A DNA stretch of 64,000 bases from Bog-950 sp035299425 (lineage in GTDB: Bacteria > Bacteroidota > Bacteroidia > Chitinophagales > LD1). The position numbers and the translations under genes were made by a program. Below are positions 59,799-64,000 of the stretch, piece by piece (position 1 is the stretch's first letter; each line of letters opens with the position of its first letter). Under the pieces are notes generated by a model that worked only from the letters and a program-made list of their open reading frames with translations, had not been told where the DNA came from and searched no databases. The DNA lies in NCBI GenBank assembly GCA_035299425.1, contig DATGWP010000206.1:1-64000 (forward strand), read 5' to 3'.

Positions 59799-61151
59799 AT
59801 GAAACCCGCAAAACTTCCATCCACACTCTTGCTACTTGCTTTTTTATTATCCAATGCCAGCCATGCCCAACAATTTTGGTTAACCACGCCCGAGTTTCAG
59901 GGAGGGCCAAAAACCGCCATTGCGCTTAAAGGCGATAGCACCATATTTGTAGCTACAGCCTCAGGTATTATACGCAGCTACAATCAGGCATATAAATTTG
60001 ATACCTGCTTTACCAATCCCAACATATTCTCGCTGCTAATTACTGCCAACCAACACCTGCTGGCCGGTGGTGTAGGAAAAATATACCGCAGTACCGATAA
60101 CGGCCACACCTGGGACAGCGCCGTGCTGAATAACAACTTTGGTATAATGAAAATGCTGCAACTACCCAACGGGCACCTTTTTGCTACCAGTGGGGCCCTG
60201 GATGCAACCTACACAGGTGCCGGGGTATATTACTCGGATGACGATGGTGTAAGCTGGGCACAGCGCAACACCGGCCTGGGCAATTTATTGTTTGCCGATG
60301 GCCTGGCCGCCGATAAAAACAACCGACTGTATGTTACTACTGCCGACGAGCTTTCTACCGGCAATGCAGGTTTGTTTTACAGCGATAACGAAGGCCAGCA
60401 ATGGAACCACGTAGATATTTCTTTTAACGGGCAAAACGCAATTGAGGATGAGCTACAGGTAACTTTTACCTGTGGCCTTTCTGTTGCACCTAACGATAGT
60501 ATATATCATAGTTTTGAGGGCGTGGCCAACAACACCGGTGTGCGGCTAAACCTACGTAAACATATTGCGGATGTAAGCAACAACAGCAAGTGGGACCAAT
60601 ACCTTGTAAACAACACTAACATGTTTTGGATGGACCGTGCACTGGGTGATATACACTTTGCCCAAAATGGCGACTGGTATAGCAGCCATGCCAACACGAT
60701 AAACCTTGGCGGCACTTACTTTAGAAAAAACAATACTACCACCTGGCACCGCCACGATGAAGGCCTGGGGTTGGACGTATACCTGCAACGCAACTGGCAG
60801 CGGCATGTAGAAACATCTAACGGTAAAATATTTATGGTACAGAATTTAGATGAGCGCATTTATGTAACTGATACAAGCAGGTATACACCTACAGCTATAA
60901 ACGAAACAAACAACAAACCGGTTGTTACCATATATCCTAACCCGCAGGCAGCAGGTGCAAGTGTAGCCGTAGCATTTGATAACGAAGAGCAAAAGCAACT
61001 TACATTGCTTGATATAACGGGTAAGCTAATGTTTTCAACAAAGACCAGGGATAAGTACTATAGTTTAAAAACACCAGATGCGGAGGGATTGTATATTTTG
61101 CATATACAACAAAGAAACAGGCAACAAGCGCTAAAGCTTGTAGTGTATTAA
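59799..61151 (+). CDS. T9SS-secreted Asp-box (BNR) protein
   Basis: 450 residues. The signal peptide is MKPAKLPSTLLLLAFLLSNASHAQ. Three Asp-box/BNR-like units recur: RSTDNGHTW, YSDDDGVSW and YSDNEGQQW, a beta-propeller pattern of sialidase-like or carbohydrate-binding proteins; no sialidase catalytic triad is seen. The C-terminal T9SS sorting domain reads VTIYPNPQAAGASVAV ... LYILHIQQ...LKLVVY. It starts a plus-strand unit: the cyclase gene begins 14 bp later. Probably surface-attached or released. Ligand unknown. Confidence 0.86.
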   Translation: MKPAKLPSTLLLLAFLLSNASHAQQFWLTTPEFQGGPKTAIALKGDSTIFVATASGIIRSYNQAYKFDTCFTNPNIFSLLITANQHLLAGGVGKIYRSTDNGHTWDSAVLNNNFGIMKMLQLPNGHLFATSGALDATYTGAGVYYSDDDGVSWAQRNTGLGNLLFADGLAADKNNRLYVTTADELSTGNAGLFYSDNEGQQWNHVDISFNGQNAIEDELQVTFTCGLSVAPNDSIYHSFEGVANNTGVRLNLRKHIADVSNNSKWDQYLVNNTNMFWMDRALGDIHFAQNGDWYSSHANTINLGGTYFRKNNTTTWHRHDEGLGLDVYLQRNWQRHVETSNGKIFMVQNLDERIYVTDTSRYTPTAINETNNKPVVTIYPNPQAAGASVAVAFDNEEQKQLTLLDITGKLMFSTKTRDKYYSLKTPDAEGLYILHIQQRNRQQALKLVVY

Positions 61152-61165
61152 ACTCCCGCATATTA

Positions 61166-62407
61166 ATGGAATTACTAAAACGGATAACCTATTACTTTAT
61201 ACCTGAAGAATTTAGTGGCGATGATGATGAAAAGCGGCGCTATACATTTTTAATATGGCTTGGGCTTATAGTGGGACTTAACTATGCCTTTTCACTAAGC
61301 ATGATATCGTTTTTTGTAACCCTGAATGTATTTCAAAAAAGTATAGCAGCATTTGGCACATTGGCTAACCTGGCCGGGCCGGTTTTATTAAAGTGGCGTT
61401 TCCCGCGTTTTTGGGTTAGCCAACTGGTGTTGTTGGGTAACATAATGTGCTTTATAACTCTTAATTACAGCATGGGCGGTGTTACCACTACCACTGCCAT
61501 CTGGATGTGTTCGTTTCCGCTATTTGCGCTTATACTTATGGATTGGAAACAATCGATACTGTGGGGAATTATTAGCGGTGGCATTGCACTTACCTATGCT
61601 ATACTTGAATATTCGGGAAGGTTTACCACGTTTAATGTGTTTGGAAAAGAAACACCGCTGGTGTCGTTTGTAATGCTGCTGTTTTTTACAGCCACGGTTA
61701 TAACACTTTACTATGTAATAGACCAGATAAAAAACCGGTTGGTAGTGCAGTTGAAAGATGAGAAGCAAAAATCGGATACGCTATTGCTAAACATTTTACC
61801 CGAAGAGGTGGCCGAAGAATTAAAAGCCAAAGGAACGGCCAATGCCAAATTGTTTAATGATGTAACAGTGCTGTTTACCGACTTTAAAGGATTTACTAAA
61901 GTTAGTGAACTACTAAGTCCGCAGGAACTGGTAGATGAGCTACACGCCTGCTTTTCGGCCTTTGATGAAATATGTGGCAAATACAACATTGAAAAAATAA
62001 AAACCGTGGGTGATGCCTACCTGGCGGTTGCTGGTTTGCCAGTACCCGATAATAACCATGCGCAAAACGTAGTGAAAGCTGCAATAGAAATTTCTGCTTT
62101 TATGCAGCAGCGCAAAGCCGAAGCTACCTTTGGTGCCAGGCAGGCCTTTGATGTGCGTATTGGTATACATAGCGGCAGTGTAGTGGCCGGTATAGTGGGT
62201 GTAAAGAAGTTTGCCTACGATATATGGGGTGATGCAGTAAACACTGCCGCCCGTATGGAGCAAAACAGCGAACCGGGTAAGATAAATGTAAGCGAGGCTA
62301 CCTATAACCTGCTATGCACCAATAGCAAGTGCAAATTTGAATACCGCGGCGAGATTGAGGCAAAGAATAAAGGTAAACTGAAGATGTATTTTGTAAAAAG
62401 TGCATAA
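61166..62407 (+). CDS. Membrane class III adenylate cyclase
   Basis: 413 residues with six predicted helices (30-190), then a cyclase domain. Metal Asp 239 (LFTDFKGFT) and Asp 283 (VGDAY) are present. Base-selecting Lys 279 (IKT) and Asp 352 (YDIWGD) specify ATP, so cAMP is the predicted product. The transition-state Asn 359 and Arg 363 (AVNTAARMEQ) are also in place. It is 14 bp downstream of the Asp-box gene, which may form a joint unit. A helical linker (KNRLVVQLKDEKQKSDTLLLNILPEEVAEELK) joins membrane to catalytic domain and fits signal transmission. Confidence 0.92.
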   Translation: MELLKRITYYFIPEEFSGDDDEKRRYTFLIWLGLIVGLNYAFSLSMISFFVTLNVFQKSIAAFGTLANLAGPVLLKWRFPRFWVSQLVLLGNIMCFITLNYSMGGVTTTTAIWMCSFPLFALILMDWKQSILWGIISGGIALTYAILEYSGRFTTFNVFGKETPLVSFVMLLFFTATVITLYYVIDQIKNRLVVQLKDEKQKSDTLLLNILPEEVAEELKAKGTANAKLFNDVTVLFTDFKGFTKVSELLSPQELVDELHACFSAFDEICGKYNIEKIKTVGDAYLAVAGLPVPDNNHAQNVVKAAIEISAFMQQRKAEATFGARQAFDVRIGIHSGSVVAGIVGVKKFAYDIWGDAVNTAARMEQNSEPGKINVSEATYNLLCTNSKCKFEYRGEIEAKNKGKLKMYFVKSA

Positions 62408-62568
62408 ACAAATCCATGCAGCGTTTCATTTCTTAGCTATTAATACAATAGCACCTGCACTTGACATTTTTATTTCTCAGCCTTATATTAAAAGCAGCCC
62501 ACACGCAATAGCAAATTACCGGCTATTGAATAACCGGCAAGTAAGCGTTTTATTAAAAAGGCAAAGCC

Positions 62569-62808
62569 ATGCTAAAGAAAAAACCTCTGTTTATTATCAA
62601 TTACCAATGCTACAGTTGTAACCAACAATGCAGCTATACTGACACGCAGAAAGCAACCTGCAGATATTGCGAAGAATGGGTAAATATGGTAGAAACCGGG
62701 CGGCAACCAATTGCTGTACCAGTGCCCGAATCGCCAATTAAAAATAACGTTTCGGGAATGCTTAGCAGATTTGACACTGAAAAAGAAGTTGCTTACACTT
62801 TTAACTAA
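62569..62808 (+). CDS. Small CxxC protein
   Basis: 79 residues. Cys pairs CYSCNQQC and CRYC are spaced like a zinc ribbon or treble clef, followed by an acidic, flexible tail (EEWVNMVETGRQPIAVPVPE). The ATG is preceded by AAAGGCAAAG, a fair ribosome site, but the gene is short and unconfirmed. It follows the cyclase gene by 161 bp. Could be a small zinc protein, but a spurious frame is not excluded. Confidence 0.45.
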   Translation: MLKKKPLFIINYQCYSCNQQCSYTDTQKATCRYCEEWVNMVETGRQPIAVPVPESPIKNNVSGMLSRFDTEKEVAYTFN

Positions 62809-62851
62809 GCCAAGCAGCAATCAAAGAGCAGAAAGTTACCTCTACACGCAC

Positions 62852-63943
62852 TTAATTACCCTCCACTTTTATGAAACGTAAGCGCTGCACCTGACCACCT
62901 GAATGCAGCTCTGCTATATATACACCATGTGATAGCGCAGTAAGATCTACTATCTGTTTGCTTCTATTAATTGGCTTTTGGGCTACAAGCTGGCCTGTTT
63001 GGTTATATATTCTAAGTAGCCCAGCAGGATAAGCAGTTTCAACTGTAACAATTTGTGAGGCAACCGTAGGATACAGTTTAAAGTAAACTGTACTTGGATA
63101 CTCCTTTATAGCAGAGATTACCGTGGTGTCTTCACTATTTACAAACTGCACACAACGCGAGTTGGCAAAGCATTCGCCGGTGCTGATTGTAACATATACG
63201 CTGCCAGTATCGGCAAATACAAATACGTTGTCGCTGCCGTTAGCTATAATATTATTGGTATTGCAATCAACCAAAGAATAGCCCTGAAAGCCAGGCGCTG
63301 CGGTTATGGTATCGCCGGATACCGTAATTGCTGTATCCATATCCTGGACGGTTAAGTGCAGGGTAATTACCGAATCGCAACCGGCCTGATTGGCAATTGT
63401 ATCGGTATAATCGCCGGCAGTTGAAAGCCACTGGCCATTGAATAAATAAGGGTTGTTGCTGCAAGCAGTATCACTAAACTCGCCAAAAGTAGCCACACCA
63501 GAGTCTATCTGAATTTTGTAAGGTGCCTGAAAATTCAGGCTTTGAGGAACACCTAAAAAAGTAAAATTAGCTGTATAGTGTATGGTGAACTCATAAAGTC
63601 CTACGGGAGCATCGGCCAGACCAAATATACTAATGCACCCACGTTCGCCACCGGCCATATAACCCGATATCGGATTGGTAGAATACGAAAGCGATGCCGG
63701 TAGACCCTGCATAGAATCTAACTGTACATAGTTAACCGGGAAAGTACCCAGCTGAACCGTAACCGATTCAGGAGCAAAAATCTGTATCACCTCTTCATAT
63801 TGCGAACCCAGGCAGGCATGTTTCAATACAGTACCTGTATCGGGGTGAAAGCCCCATGATTGGATGGTGCTGTCAATGGTACATTGCGCCTGCGAGGCAA
63901 CAGCAAGTAATAAAGCGATGCAAAGAGTAAAAATTCTGTTCAT
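62852..63943 (-). CDS. T9SS-sorted secreted protein
   Basis: 363 residues. The signal peptide MNRIFTLCIALLLAVASQAQ precedes immunoglobulin-like beta domains (VTVQLGTFPVNYVQLDSMQGLPASLSYSTNPISG; GLYEFTIHYTANFTFLG). A cysteine pattern follows (CDSVITLHLTVQ). The C-terminus (YFKLYPTVASQIVTVETAYPAGLLRIYNQTGQLVAQKP ... LRFIKVEGN) is a type A T9SS sorting domain. Family otherwise unrecognised. It ends the window; the upstream region contains TATTTTCG on the minus strand, a weak -7-like box. Confidence 0.83.
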   Translation of the reverse strand: MNRIFTLCIALLLAVASQAQCTIDSTIQSWGFHPDTGTVLKHACLGSQYEEVIQIFAPESVTVQLGTFPVNYVQLDSMQGLPASLSYSTNPISGYMAGGERGCISIFGLADAPVGLYEFTIHYTANFTFLGVPQSLNFQAPYKIQIDSGVATFGEFSDTACSNNPYLFNGQWLSTAGDYTDTIANQAGCDSVITLHLTVQDMDTAITVSGDTITAAPGFQGYSLVDCNTNNIIANGSDNVFVFADTGSVYVTISTGECFANSRCVQFVNSEDTTVISAIKEYPSTVYFKLYPTVASQIVTVETAYPAGLLRIYNQTGQLVAQKPINRSKQIVDLTALSHGVYIAELHSGGQVQRLRFIKVEGN

Positions 63944-64000
63944 ACCTACGGTTTAGCTATTGCCCGAAAATACTAAAGTACTTCATCATTCGTTGAAACA

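Overview
The window reads as chromosome from a Bacteroidota bacterium, most likely of the Chitinophagales/Sphingobacteria type. Evidence: four proteins with a type IX secretion (T9SS) C-terminal sorting domain, an M43 metalloprotease carrying SprB-type repeats, a DUF1501/DUF1800 pair, TonB with the Bacteroidota N-terminus, several small lipoproteins, and Bacteroidota-style promoters (-33 TTG, -7 TAnnTTTG). The best promoters precede the DUF4412 gene (17739), tRNA-His and the 41969/nuoF unit. The genus cannot be settled from sequence alone.

Layout. 1-6.4 kb: a truncated type-B carboxylesterase, a secreted alpha/beta hydrolase, a VOC-fold protein, the haem-delivery genes ccmE-ccmF/ccsA, and an SRPBCC protein. 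6.7-11.6 kb: a giant T9SS-secreted M43 protease. 11.9-17.6 kb: a 2-oxo acid dehydrogenase E2, clpB and tonB. 17.7-25.2 kb: small membrane proteins, lipoproteins, a TetR regulator, a LuxE-like acyl-activating enzyme and a DciA-like (DUF721) protein. 25.2-29.9 kb: a LysM/TPR protein with a long Lys/Pro/Ala-rich linker, a deoxyhypusine-synthase-like enzyme and a membrane cytochrome c. 29.9-33.3 kb: DUF1501 and DUF1800. 33.4-36.2 kb: an SDR, then pyrE and a NUDIX gene head to head with 3 bp between start codons. 36.3-38.7 kb: an HD-domain gene and two overlapping YcgL/RlaP-like nucleotidyltransferases. 38.6-42.4 kb: an HtrA-like protease and an isolated nuoF. 42.7-51.4 kb: a double-CHRD lipoprotein, a multi-PAS histidine kinase, a PorE-like OmpA protein, queE and a flippase. 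51.6-53.6 kb: a secreted protein, tRNA-His and the E1-beta subunit. 53.6-57.6 kb: an AT-rich accessory segment. 57.6-64 kb: fadJ, a T9SS Asp-box protein with an adenylate cyclase, a small CxxC protein and a last T9SS protein.

The strongest candidate for an undescribed system is the AT-rich segment at 54.5-57.2 kb. It holds two co-directional genes, a Schlafen/AlbA_2-domain protein followed by a KAP-type P-loop NTPase. It abuts a 64-bp relic of the fadJ 3' end and a remnant resembling IS21-family ends. The composition, the relic boundary and the domain pairing suggest an acquired conflict (anti-phage) module. This is inference, not demonstrated function.

Several intergenic regions hold dispersed repeats: a REP-like double-hairpin family (four copies), a family built on CTATGTGG (two loci), and two IS21-end-like relics. 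No complete insertion sequence, CRISPR array or rRNA gene was seen.
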